Source: an uncultured Poribacteria bacterium
Lineage (GTDB): Bacteria; Poribacteria; WGA-4E; WGA-3G
NCBI GenBank assembly: GCA_951813545.1
Contig: OX638352.1
Location: 2,558,835-2,622,834, forward strand
Reading direction: 5' to 3'
DNA length: 64,000 nucleotides
A program made the position numbers and the translations under genes. Of the stretch, positions 17,101 to 25,192 are shown one piece after another (position 1 is the first letter of the stretch; every line of letters starts with the position of its first letter). The notes under the pieces are model-generated. The model searched no databases and was not told the origin of the DNA. It saw nothing but the letters and a program-made list of their open reading frames with translations.

Positions 17101-17890
17101 CATCGTCCTCATCGTCATCAAGTGTAAGCGACTCTAAGTCGACCTTTTCTATAAGGTCAGCCTCAGTGACATCAATACCAGCTTCTCTATCACGCGCTGT
17201 GACGCGTTCGGTTCTGTCGGCTTGTGCGGCATCGAAAACGGCGGCGAGTTCAGCCTTAATATCGCCTTCTATGTCAATTGCGAAGAGTTCCCGGAGGAAC
17301 ATCGCAAAAATTTCATCATCCGCTTCCCACATAGCATTACAGATCGCTCGAGCACGCTCATCCGCATAATTAATCGCTGGCGAACTCGGATCCAGATACC
17401 CAGCTTCAAGAAGCATCCCACTATGCTCATCCTGAAGTGTGACACGATCATGGAGAAGCACCGCCAATAGACGGATGTCAAGTTCTCTGAGGAATCGCCC
17501 GAGGTCGTCCCGTTCACATTCAGAAAGTTCAAAGAGCCAGAGGTCCAACGACTCCTCATCGAGTTTGCCATCGCGCCAGACAGCGATGTCCAGCAGCTCC
17601 TCAAATTGCTCGTTTGAGAGGCACGGCAATAGGGCTGAAGCGAGTCCTGTACCGAGCATCGTGTCCAAAACTTGGAGGACTTCCTCGGTCGGACTTTCCT
17701 GAATAAGCTCCGTACAGTCGGGCACGAGGTAGTAGAGTTTCTCTCTGGATTTCGGGTTGCGAGTCGCACTTAGAATTTCCAATTGCTGTTGCTTCTCGTA
17801 ACTTTGAAAGAGTTGCTCCGCTTCGCGCGCCGGTAGAGACAGAAGCTTTTTACTTTCGGAGTGGGGGACTATCGTTTTTGGACTGTTCAT
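17084..17890 (-). CDS. DUF6178-like protein, N-terminal half
   Basis: 268 aa. The region LSNEQFEELLDIAVWRDGKLDEESLDLWLFEL and the following LDIRLLAVLLHDRVTLQD resemble the N-terminal repeats of DUF6178. The C-terminus is a run of Asp/Glu (DDDEDDDDEDE) encoded by GAT/GAC/GAA repeats, inside which the next gene starts in another frame. A low-complexity repeat such as this is prone to slippage. Function unknown. Confidence 0.6.
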   Translation of the reverse strand: MNSPKTIVPHSESKKLLSLPAREAEQLFQSYEKQQQLEILSATRNPKSREKLYYLVPDCTELIQESPTEEVLQVLDTMLGTGLASALLPCLSNEQFEELLDIAVWRDGKLDEESLDLWLFELSECERDDLGRFLRELDIRLLAVLLHDRVTLQDEHSGMLLEAGYLDPSSPAINYADERARAICNAMWEADDEIFAMFLRELFAIDIEGDIKAELAAVFDAAQADRTERVTARDREAGIDVTEADLIEKVDLESLTLDDDEDDDDEDE

Positions 17891-17969
17891 GCCAACGCCT
17901 CCGTCATGAGTCGAGTGCCGATGTTGATACTACAAATTTCCAATGACGAATAGGATCTTTGCTGTCGCC

Positions 17970-18734
17970 TCAAAAACTGTTCCTCACGAAATTGAGATTT
18001 TTTGCCGCAGACGCAACTGGATCGTCTTTACTGGGTGTTTCCAGTACAAACCAACTGTCATATCCAACGGCATGCGCAGCGTCAAAGACCGCAGGAAAAT
18101 CGACATCGCCTTCACCCGCATGATTGCCGTCAGTATCTTTGATGTGCATCTGTGTGATTGCGCTGCCTAAACTCCGAATCTCAGACGGTGAATCATAGCC
18201 GAACCCGGTTGCGTTCCCCATATCGTAATAGACACCGACTGCTGACGAACCGACGTTATCAATAATTTGTTGGTGTTGCGCTGCACTTAAAGTTGATTCA
18301 ATAGCAAGAGAAACCCCATGTTTTTCAGCGGTTTCAGCAGCCGCTTTTAACCCGTCAAGAAACCGCGGGGCACTGATGTGCTCATCTTGGATCTGGCCAC
18401 CACCGAAAAACGGCACCAGAATCACGTTCGTGCCGAGTTGTGGGCACGTCTCCGCCAGATATTGTAACTTCGCAATTCCTTCGCTCCGCGTGCTATCGGT
18501 CGGATGCATAAACGAATATGCAGTGAAACCACCTGGCGACAGCGAAGATACTTCAATCCCAGCCGCTTCTGCCAAACTGTTTACCTTATCAATACCGCCA
18601 TCTTGCCAGAGCGCATGTTCGCGGTAATTGGCTCCCATGCAAATCTCGACCCCATCAAACCCAATTTCTTTTGCTTTCTGAAACGACTCTTCAAAGGAAA
18701 CAGGTAACATCCCGTCCCGAATACCTACCTTCAT
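17970..18734 (-). CDS. sugar phosphate isomerase/epimerase (AP endonuclease family 2 TIM barrel)
   Basis: 254 aa. It starts MKVGIRDGMLP and contains KAKEIGFDGVEICMG, typical of the family. The likely divalent-metal ligands are Glu in LAIEST, Asp in YYDMGN, His in MHIKD and Glu in VLETP. These enzymes isomerise or epimerise keto-sugars; many act in inositol or uronate catabolism with Gfo/Idh/MocA partners, one of which is present at 9239 but not adjacent. Full length and apparently intact. Confidence 0.9.
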   Translation of the reverse strand: MKVGIRDGMLPVSFEESFQKAKEIGFDGVEICMGANYREHALWQDGGIDKVNSLAEAAGIEVSSLSPGGFTAYSFMHPTDSTRSEGIAKLQYLAETCPQLGTNVILVPFFGGGQIQDEHISAPRFLDGLKAAAETAEKHGVSLAIESTLSAAQHQQIIDNVGSSAVGVYYDMGNATGFGYDSPSEIRSLGSAITQMHIKDTDGNHAGEGDVDFPAVFDAAHAVGYDSWFVLETPSKDDPVASAAKNLNFVRNSF

Positions 18735-18923
18735 ACGCTACCTCCCAAAGAATATAACCTACAATTTAGACTGAATTTTGCACCAATTCTGATTTTAACA
18801 TAGTCTTAACGCGAATTGCAAGGAGATCTACATTTTTTTACATTCATTGTTTAAGTACGAAATTTCGGGAAAAAAGTTGATTTTTTTCGATTGTGTATGT
18901 TAACATATTTTGAACTAACCATC

Positions 18924-18993
18924 TGTACGGACGAACCAAAAGTCAGTTCGGAGGAGAAACTCTTTTGGAACTCGGCGGATGTCGTCCTGTACA
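18924..18993 (+). promoter_or_regulatory. structured 5' leader of secreted beta-sandwich gene
   Basis: Outer arms TGTACGGACGA (18924-18934) and TCGTCCTGTACA (18982-18993) pair with one bulge. Inside, CCAAAAG (18936-18942) can pair with CTTTTGG (18962-18968), and AGTTC (18945-18949) with GAACT (18968-18972). The inner helices cross and share one base, so they are mutually exclusive or a pseudoknot. GGAGGAG lies between them. It could be a regulatory RNA; no known riboswitch class is recognised. Confidence 0.5.
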
Positions 18994-19015
18994 AAAAAAT
19001 AGAAAGGATATTTTA

Positions 19016-19798
19016 ATGAAACAGATTACTTGCATAATTGCAATTCTGATTTTGTCCGTATTTCTCATCCCTGGCGTTTTCGCACAAACGTTGATGAGCG
19101 ATGAATTTAGTGGAACAGGTCAAAGCCTTCAATCCTTTTGGCAGGTCAAGGACGGCGACAAAAGCCCTTGGGAACTAAAGGATGGACTAATCGTTGCCGA
19201 GGCGGGCTTCGATCAAAACGTGTGGACTGATGATACCAGTACGCGTTTTTATCAGATCACAGACCAGGACCAGTTTGATGTCGAAACCTTGATGATTGTC
19301 GATTACGCCGATGCTTGCACTGTTGCTGGCATTATTGTGTATTCCGCGACGACAAAAGATCACCAGGACCGTGACGGTCAGTGGGTAACATTGAAGTTGT
19401 GGGGGCGTGGTGCTGCACAAGGCAACAACGCGGTGCTCCAGTACCAACGTCGTCAAAATGATTCTGCTGATTTGGGATACGTCGGTACGCAACCCGACTA
19501 CAATCCCGAGCAGGGCGTTATTCCAATCGAATTGCGCGTCAAACGCGACGGCGACGAATACGAGTCATGGTTCAAGCCGAATGCCGAAGGCGATTGGGTT
19601 CCGGTCGGTAAAGCGACGAACGAACTTGAAGAACCCCTTGAAGTCGGCCTTTATGTCGGTATTTGTGAAGGTGAAACCGCAGCAGGCAGGATGACGGTCA
19701 CGTTTGACTACTTCCGCGAAGCATCAAGCCCAACAACGCCTGTTGACCCGCGCGGTCGACTCGCAACCACGTGGGGCGAACTCAAAGGACAACAATAA
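19016..19798 (+). CDS. secreted concanavalin-like (DUF1349/DUF1080-type) protein with TTWG tail
   Basis: 260 aa from the ATG at 19016 (AGAAAGGA upstream). The signal peptide ends VFA-QTL. The body is a beta-sandwich of the kind seen in DUF1349-like proteins: SDEFSG, YADACTVAGIIVYS, WVTLKLWGRG, and PLEVGLYVGICEGE. C-terminal residues VDPRGRLATTWGELKGQQ carry the shared tail. It is a close paralogue of the next gene. A perfect terminator hairpin follows. Likely extracellular ligand or carbohydrate binding; no catalytic residues are evident. Confidence 0.8.
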   Translation: MKQITCIIAILILSVFLIPGVFAQTLMSDEFSGTGQSLQSFWQVKDGDKSPWELKDGLIVAEAGFDQNVWTDDTSTRFYQITDQDQFDVETLMIVDYADACTVAGIIVYSATTKDHQDRDGQWVTLKLWGRGAAQGNNAVLQYQRRQNDSADLGYVGTQPDYNPEQGVIPIELRVKRDGDEYESWFKPNAEGDWVPVGKATNELEEPLEVGLYVGICEGETAAGRMTVTFDYFREASSPTTPVDPRGRLATTWGELKGQQ

Positions 19799-19829
19799 TA
19801 GCGAATGCTATTTGTAATTTTCTAAATTG

Positions 19830-19858
19830 CTGGCGACTCCGTGTCGCCAGTTTCTTTA
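19830..19858 (+). terminator. rho-independent terminator
   Basis: CTGGCGAC (19830-19837) pairs perfectly with GTCGCCAG (19843-19850), loop TCCGT, followed by TTTCTTT. It separates the two paralogues. Confidence 0.75.
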
Positions 19859-19870
19859 TGGAGGCAAAAT

Positions 19871-20674
19871 TTGAAAACAGGCATTATTTTATCACTTATT
19901 GGCTTTGCGATGCTTTTGGGCACGCTCTCTACGGAAGCCGCGCCTTCCCTCGGTGACCCGTTTGACGGAAACGCTTTAAAGAATCCGAATTGGAAATGGA
20001 AGACCGCTGATGAAGAAGGCGTTGAACCTAAAGAGTGGGATATGGGCAAAACGAAAGCCGGATGGCTTCATGTCACGGGTGAATTAAACCGTAACCTCTG
20101 GCCCTCGGACACAACAAATCGGCTCTATCAGGAGCATGAAGGGGATTTTGATATAGAGACACATCTCTACATGGACTACGAAGATGCTTGTGTGGTTGCA
20201 GGTGTCGCCGCCTACTCACCGACAACAAAGGATCGCCAAGGTCGCGAAGGCGAATGGGTGACAATCAAACTCTGGGGACGCGGTCCTGCAAACGACAACA
20301 ACGCTGTCATCCAATATCAGAAACGGCAGTTCGATGGAGGTGAAGGTCTGGTCGGTGTCGTTCCCGGTTTTCAAGACCCCGCAGGTGAAATGGATCTTTA
20401 TATGCGACTCCGCCGTGAAAAAGACACCTTCACGGCATGGTGGAAACGGAAAGCTAACGACGCATGGATCGACATCGGCGAAACCGAACAGGAGTTCGAT
20501 GAACCCCTTGAGGTAGGCATTTACGTCGGTATCTGTGACGGTAAAGGCAAACAGATCGCCCAGTTTGAGTATTTTGAAGACCGCCTCGTGCCCTTCGATG
20601 TTTCACCTCGTGCGAAGCTACCGATCGCTTGGGGAGATCTGAAACGGAGACATAGTGTGACAGGGAATCGCTAA
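19871..20674 (+). CDS. secreted concanavalin-like (DUF1349/DUF1080-type) protein, degenerate WG tail
   Basis: 267 aa. I choose the TTG at 19871 because GGAGG (19860-19864) lies 6 nt upstream and a normal signal peptide follows (MKTGIILSLIGFAML); a GTG at 19841 falls in the terminator stem. Paralogous to the preceding gene, sharing YEDACVVAGVAAYSPTTKD, WVTIKLWGRG and PLEVGIYVGICDG. The tail is divergent: VSPRAKLPIAWGDLK followed by ten more residues, the longest extension past the Trp of the seven tailed proteins. Confidence 0.8.
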   Translation: MKTGIILSLIGFAMLLGTLSTEAAPSLGDPFDGNALKNPNWKWKTADEEGVEPKEWDMGKTKAGWLHVTGELNRNLWPSDTTNRLYQEHEGDFDIETHLYMDYEDACVVAGVAAYSPTTKDRQGREGEWVTIKLWGRGPANDNNAVIQYQKRQFDGGEGLVGVVPGFQDPAGEMDLYMRLRREKDTFTAWWKRKANDAWIDIGETEQEFDEPLEVGIYVGICDGKGKQIAQFEYFEDRLVPFDVSPRAKLPIAWGDLKRRHSVTGNR

Positions 20675-20721
20675 TTATTCTGTGATAACGTTTCTTTCTG
20701 ATTGCGTTTATCGGTTACGAT

Positions 20722-20750
20722 TTGATATTTCTTCGCATTGGTATTATAAT
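20722..20750 (+). promoter_or_regulatory. promoter of the ART-like operon
   Basis: TTGATA (20722-20727), 17-bp spacer, TATAAT (20745-20750), 50 nt before the gene at 20800. Confidence 0.65.
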
Positions 20751-20799
20751 GTTGTTTATTAGGTATTTCTCTTGTCTGCAGCGATTCTGAAAGAAGGTT

Positions 20800-21357
20800 A
20801 TGGCTACATTCTATAAAGGCGCGGGGATCAGTACGCATTGGCATACCCATGATTCCCGCCGAGTCGGTTTTACGGCAAGGTCTCCAGCGACCAATCCAAA
20901 CACTAAAACCCTCATAGAGCATATTGCAACAGGTACTGCCAACAGTCCGTATGTTTCGTTGACTCGCTCCTACGCGGTGGCGTGGCACTATGCGGTATTT
21001 AGTAGTAAGCAGGAACCTGGGCCAGATAAACCCGCCTACGTTTATGAAATAGAGATTGATGATTCGCTGCCACATGGACTTAATCTGTTGGATCCGGCCA
21101 AAGAGGTTGTTCATATCTTACCACAACCCTTACGAGGGATCATGAATTTAGACTATATGGAAGATCTTCTCGGGGGGCAAACACCTCAACCCCCCAATCC
21201 GGAGGACGGTTTTTCACCCGATGTTGAACGGCAATTAATAGCATTAGTTTTTGCAGAGCGGGATGTAGAAGTATTAGTTCACGGTTATATACCTCCGTTC
21301 TGTGTAAAGCACCCTTTTGAAGTAGAGTTCTCTCGGTCAGATTTGCCGCTTTTATAG
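20800..21357 (+). CDS. ADP-ribosyltransferase-fold-like protein (possible toxin)
   Basis: 185 aa, no signal peptide. The pattern FYKGAGIST at the N-terminus, SPYVSLTRSYAVAWHYA (about 48-64), a strand AYVYEIEI, and a late E-x3-E block (ERDVEVLVHGYIPP, about 153-166) resembles the order of conserved elements in ADP-ribosyltransferase-fold enzymes (nicotinamide-pocket strand, STS-like motif, catalytic Glu). This is pattern recognition only. A partner gene follows 8 bp later under the same promoter, so a toxin-antitoxin or effector-immunity pair is possible. Alternative: a housekeeping protein of unknown function. Confidence 0.45.
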   Translation: MATFYKGAGISTHWHTHDSRRVGFTARSPATNPNTKTLIEHIATGTANSPYVSLTRSYAVAWHYAVFSSKQEPGPDKPAYVYEIEIDDSLPHGLNLLDPAKEVVHILPQPLRGIMNLDYMEDLLGGQTPQPPNPEDGFSPDVERQLIALVFAERDVEVLVHGYIPPFCVKHPFEVEFSRSDLPLL

Positions 21358-21365
21358 GAGAAACT

Positions 21366-21977
21366 ATGATGTTTGAAATTCGTAGTATTGACCTGAAAAA
21401 GGTGCCAGGCAACGATTTCATCAAGTTCCTGAGGATAGAAATACCCCAAAGGAAGGGCTATGGGCTTGTTCGCTTCGGTAGAGTTCGGTACGCTTTAAAC
21501 GGGGAACACCATGAACAAGAAAACGGCTTGCCGATGGACTTAGGCAAGGGAATTTTTACCGCAACGCTTGAGGATGAAGAGCTCGAAGAACTTAGCGAAA
21601 TTTCTCGTGAAGACTTGGAGAAGACTTTGCAAAAGGCGGCAGTAGAAATTATTAAAATTGTCCGGAAAGAATTGGGACAAGAACCGGATACTGCTAGTAT
21701 TCTTAGACGTATTTTAAAAGATTATGCTTATCTGGCGTATGATGAAAGTTCCTCTAAACCACCCGATGTTTTGAAGTGCCGTGTTACCAAGCTCAAAAGT
21801 CCACGGGATGTAGAAGATATTTTTGAAATAGCCGATAGATTACGCATCGCCACCGGCGAGAATTATGTAGTAGCCTACGGTGGTTCCTCTAGCCCTGGGG
21901 ATAACCCTGATGAAGCCTGGAGCAGATTCTCTTTAAGGAAGTTCGATTTTCGAGAAGTTAAGCCCAACAGAACATGA
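21366..21977 (+). CDS. unknown protein partnered with ART-like gene
   Basis: 203 aa; ATG (21366 or 21369) preceded by AGGAGA. I do not recognise the family. It has a charged helical centre (LEDEELEELSEISREDLEKTLQ), no membrane segment and no signal peptide. A coupled position 8 bp behind the ART-like gene suggests they act together. If the first protein is a toxin, this is the candidate antitoxin, but nothing in its sequence identifies a DNA-binding or macrodomain fold. Confidence 0.6.
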   Translation: MMFEIRSIDLKKVPGNDFIKFLRIEIPQRKGYGLVRFGRVRYALNGEHHEQENGLPMDLGKGIFTATLEDEELEELSEISREDLEKTLQKAAVEIIKIVRKELGQEPDTASILRRILKDYAYLAYDESSSKPPDVLKCRVTKLKSPRDVEDIFEIADRLRIATGENYVVAYGGSSSPGDNPDEAWSRFSLRKFDFREVKPNRT

Positions 21978-21993
21978 CAAATTTGGGAGGAAA

Positions 21994-22872
21994 ATGAAAC
22001 GCTCATGCCTTATAGTCGGGCTTTTTCTTACTGTCTGTAGCGATTTCGCTATTGCCAAAGTGAACGACGCAGCCCAGCAAGTCCTCACCACTATAGAATG
22101 GGTCTCTATCCCCGAAGGTACCTTTCTGATGGGATCAACACCCAAAGAGGCAATAGCCGCCTATGAGGATGCCAAACTGCGCAGCTCCATGCTGGAACAA
22201 CATACCTTTGATGCCGAACTGCCACAGCATCAAGTCTACCTGAGTACTTACGAAATCTCTCGGTATGAAATCACCAATGCGCAGTATCGCGCCTTCGTTG
22301 AGACAACAAACCGTCCCACACCGCGCGGACACAACGGCGAGAGGACGTGGGAAGATGAAACGCTCAACGGCGATACCCAACCCGTTGTCGGTGTGACGTG
22401 GTTCGACGCACAGGCGTTCGCAGAGTGGATCGGCGGAAGCCTACCGACTGAAGCCCAGTGGGAACGCGCCGCACGCGGCACAGCAGCACGAACATATCCG
22501 TGGGGGAACACACCGCCAAAAGCACGTCAGCACGCCAACTTCGCACGCCGCTATAATCGTCCAATGCCGGTAGGGCAGTTCCCGAAAGGTGAATCCCCGA
22601 ACGGCATCGCAGACCTTGCCGGGAATGTGTGGGAGTGGTGCCTTGATGAATACAGTTTGACAGCATACCAGCGAAACAACGGAGAGGTGTCCCGGAATCC
22701 GATCAATCTCCGCTTCCGAGACGTACTTCGGGCAAGAGTTATCCGTGGCGGTGCATGGGATGTCGGCAGTGCCTTCCTCCGTTCAGGCTTACGGTTCAAA
22801 TTCTACCCGTTGGACTCGACGCATACCATCGGGTTTCGGGTTGTCCGTCCACGCCGAAAAATAAAAAACTAA
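21994..22872 (+). CDS. secreted formylglycine-generating-enzyme (SUMF1)-like protein
   Basis: 292 aa. A signal peptide (about 1-22) is followed by the FGE-sulfatase domain: IPEGTFLMGSTP, YEISRYEITNAQYRAFVE, VVGVTWFDAQAFAEWIGG, LPTEAQWERAARG, and LAGNVWEWCLDEY and VIRGGAWDVG near the end. These C-type-lectin-like folds are sometimes true formylglycine-generating enzymes but often serve as binding domains. The two catalytic cysteines of aerobic FGE are not obvious. GGAGG precedes the ATG. The ASPIC protein follows 15 bp later, probably an operon. Confidence 0.87.
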   Translation: MKRSCLIVGLFLTVCSDFAIAKVNDAAQQVLTTIEWVSIPEGTFLMGSTPKEAIAAYEDAKLRSSMLEQHTFDAELPQHQVYLSTYEISRYEITNAQYRAFVETTNRPTPRGHNGERTWEDETLNGDTQPVVGVTWFDAQAFAEWIGGSLPTEAQWERAARGTAARTYPWGNTPPKARQHANFARRYNRPMPVGQFPKGESPNGIADLAGNVWEWCLDEYSLTAYQRNNGEVSRNPINLRFRDVLRARVIRGGAWDVGSAFLRSGLRFKFYPLDSTHTIGFRVVRPRRKIKN

Positions 22873-22887
22873 CCGCCTGTTACTATT

Positions 22888-24543
22888 ATGTTCCAACCTA
22901 AACACTGCCTGTCCGGCTTGTTGAACCTCTTCCTTTTCATGTTTCCACTGCTCGGTAGCACTGAACCTTATTTCCGCGATGTAACCGATGCCATGAAACT
23001 TGATTTCAAGCATATCAACGGCTTTTCTGCCGAGCGCAGACTCGTTGAGACAATGGGCAGCGGCGGCGCGCTCTTCGATTTCGATAACGACAACGACTTG
23101 GATCTCTATCTCGTTCAAGGCAATTCACTCTCCCCATCAACAGAATCTCTGATCACAAACCGTCTCTATCGAAACGACGCGGGTGTTTTCGTTGACATCA
23201 CAGAATCTGCAAACGTTGGCGATACCGGTTACGGACTCGGTGCCGTTGCAGCGGATTACGATGGCGACGGGAACCGCGACCTATACGTGACAAACTTGGG
23301 AGAAAATGTGCTCTACCGAAACAAAGGTGATGGCACATTTACAGACGTAACCGAGCAAGCACAGGTAGACTGTCCGCTGCTGAGCGCAAGTGCAGCATTC
23401 GCTGATATTGATAGGGACGGCGACTTGGATCTTTATGTATGTAACTATGTCGAATACGCGTTGGAGACCGACATCCCTTGTTATTACAAAAACACCCTAC
23501 GTATCTACTGCGGTCCCAACGAGTATCACGGCATCGCTGATGTGCTCTACCGCAACAATGGCGATGGGACGTTCACAGATGTTACAGAATCAGCAGGGGT
23601 CTATGAACCGACCACGCGTGGACTCGGTGTCGTCTTTACCGACGTAAACAACGATGGCTGGGTGGACATCTACGTGGCAAACGACATGTCTCCCAATACG
23701 CTTTTTATGAATCAAGGCGACGGGACCTTTCAAGAGGAGGGTGTCCTTCGCGGTGTTGCCTACAACGGTGATGGCTTAGCGAACGGCTCAATGGGTATAG
23801 ATGCAGGAGACTATGACAACGACGGAGACATTGATCTCTGGGTGTCGAATTTCTCGTTGGAGGCGAACTGCCTCATGCAGAACGATGGCGACGGCTATTT
23901 TGAGGATGTGACGTTTGACACAAACCTCGCCGATCCCTCTTTCTATTCACTCGGTTTCGGTACCCGTTTCATCGATTTCGATAACGACGGTTGGTTAGAT
24001 TTGCTCGTCGGGAATGGACACATTTGGGATAACGTGGAGCAGATTGACACGAAGATGAGTTACGCCCAGCCCGTCCAACTGTTTCACAATCAGGGTGGCA
24101 CGCCACAAAACCATACCGGTTTCACTGAGATCACCGCTGAAGCCGGATTGAATCAAACACCCTATGTCGTCCGCGGGATGCTCTTTGGCGATATAGATAC
24201 AGATGGTGATGTAGATGTCGTCCTTTGCCAATCGAACCGCCCAACTGTTGTTCTTAACAACGAAGTCGGCAATACAAACGCATGGCTAACGGTGAAGTTA
24301 GTGGGGACAGATGGCAACATGGATGCGATCGGTGCACAGGTTCAACTGGAAGTGGGAGGTACGACGTTCTTACGGGAGGTCATCTGCGGTGCAAGCTACC
24401 TGTCTGGTAACGACCTCCGCATCTGCTTCGGATTAGGCGATGCTGCACGCGTAGATAAACTCCAGATCCGTTGGCACGATGGGAGCGTTCAAAAATTAGC
24501 CGGATTACCCGTTCGGCAGTCTATAACATTTTCACAGCATTGA
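22888..24543 (+). CDS. secreted FG-GAP/VCBS beta-propeller protein with C-terminal ASPIC/UnbV domain
   Basis: 551 aa. A signal peptide is followed by at least six FG-GAP/VCBS repeats with Ca-binding DxDxDxDxD loops (DFDNDNDLDLYLV, DYDGDGNRDLYV, DIDRDGDLDLYV, DVNNDGWVDIYV, DYDNDGDIDLWV, DFDNDGWLDLLV, DIDTDGDVDVVL), forming an integrin-like propeller. The C-terminal 90 residues match the UnbV/ASPIC domain (WLTVKLVGTDGNMDAIGAQV, RLDLQ-like VDKLQIRWHDGS). The protein is exported; function is unknown, likely adhesion or carbohydrate-related. No Shine-Dalgarno site is evident, consistent with coupling to the gene upstream. Confidence 0.9.
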   Translation: MFQPKHCLSGLLNLFLFMFPLLGSTEPYFRDVTDAMKLDFKHINGFSAERRLVETMGSGGALFDFDNDNDLDLYLVQGNSLSPSTESLITNRLYRNDAGVFVDITESANVGDTGYGLGAVAADYDGDGNRDLYVTNLGENVLYRNKGDGTFTDVTEQAQVDCPLLSASAAFADIDRDGDLDLYVCNYVEYALETDIPCYYKNTLRIYCGPNEYHGIADVLYRNNGDGTFTDVTESAGVYEPTTRGLGVVFTDVNNDGWVDIYVANDMSPNTLFMNQGDGTFQEEGVLRGVAYNGDGLANGSMGIDAGDYDNDGDIDLWVSNFSLEANCLMQNDGDGYFEDVTFDTNLADPSFYSLGFGTRFIDFDNDGWLDLLVGNGHIWDNVEQIDTKMSYAQPVQLFHNQGGTPQNHTGFTEITAEAGLNQTPYVVRGMLFGDIDTDGDVDVVLCQSNRPTVVLNNEVGNTNAWLTVKLVGTDGNMDAIGAQVQLEVGGTTFLREVICGASYLSGNDLRICFGLGDAARVDKLQIRWHDGSVQKLAGLPVRQSITFSQH

Positions 24544-24610
24544 CACTTTTCGCTGTTGATACTACAATGGACGATGAGGTAGAATTAAGAGATGGCTATT
24601 TTTTCAAGAT

Positions 24611-24709
24611 CCAAGGTGCGTAGCCCATAACGTAGTGGAGGGCGGATATACGGAAAGGAACGTGAAGTTTCTAACCTACCTGACCGAACCGCAAGGTAAA
24701 GTTAAAAAT
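24611..24709 (+). repeat. tRNA-like dispersed repeat directly upstream of a start codon
   Basis: Contains GTGCGTAGCCCATAACGTAG, GTGGAGGGCGG, a spacer and TGACCGAACCGCAAGGTAAAG, ending at the ATG at 24710. The GCCC/GGGC pairing is kept. Same family as 4644, 49772, 51376 and 58868. Confidence 0.75.
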
Positions 24710-25054
24710 ATGAAGATCGTTGAAGAAAGAGAAGCGTGGATCCACACGCAATTCATCCTTGATAGTTTTTTCATCACAGTGCAGGAATGCCGACAGATTT
24801 CTATGGCGGTTGAACCGGAGTTAGGGCAACTCGGACTCCAGTATGGGCTGACGTATGACATCGCACCTTCAAAACACCGCGCCATCATCGTCCTTGAATG
24901 TATACCGTTTGACCCGGTCAAGGCGATGGTGAAGAACTTGATTAACGATGTGATTAAAGATTTTCCTGTCCGACTTCCTGAACAGCGGAACGTTGTCACC
25001 AATATTACTGTCGCCGACAGCGAAACAGAGACTTCAAGGGCATCATCGCAATGA
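24710..25054 (+). CDS. small hypothetical protein
   Basis: 114 aa, start at the ATG at 24710 immediately after the repeat; the frame remains open upstream only because it reads through the repeat. The sequence is soluble, with alternating strand and helix predicted by eye (HRAIIVLECIPFDPVKAMVKNLI) and no recognised motif. It is not in an obvious operon. I cannot assign a family. Confidence 0.5.
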   Translation: MKIVEEREAWIHTQFILDSFFITVQECRQISMAVEPELGQLGLQYGLTYDIAPSKHRAIIVLECIPFDPVKAMVKNLINDVIKDFPVRLPEQRNVVTNITVADSETETSRASSQ

Positions 25055-25093
25055 CCGCCGGTGTCGAACAGTGATAATTGCCTCTTTTTGGAA

Positions 25094-25192
25094 CATCAAA
25101 ACCCAAGCCTGAAACGAAGTGGAGGGCGGTTCTACGGAGAGGCACTTCATTCATCAAACTGACTTGACCGAACCGCAAGGTAAATTAAAAGA
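25094..25192 (+). repeat. tRNA-like dispersed repeat at the 3' end of a convergent gene
   Basis: Contains GAAACGAAGTGGAGGGCGG, a spacer, CTTGACCGAACCGCAAGG and TAAATTAAAAG. The last bases form the stop codon and end of the minus-strand gene, and no + strand gene starts here, so this copy is an exception to the start-codon-proximal rule. The D-arm-like stem is degraded (GCCTG instead of GCCCG). Confidence 0.7.
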
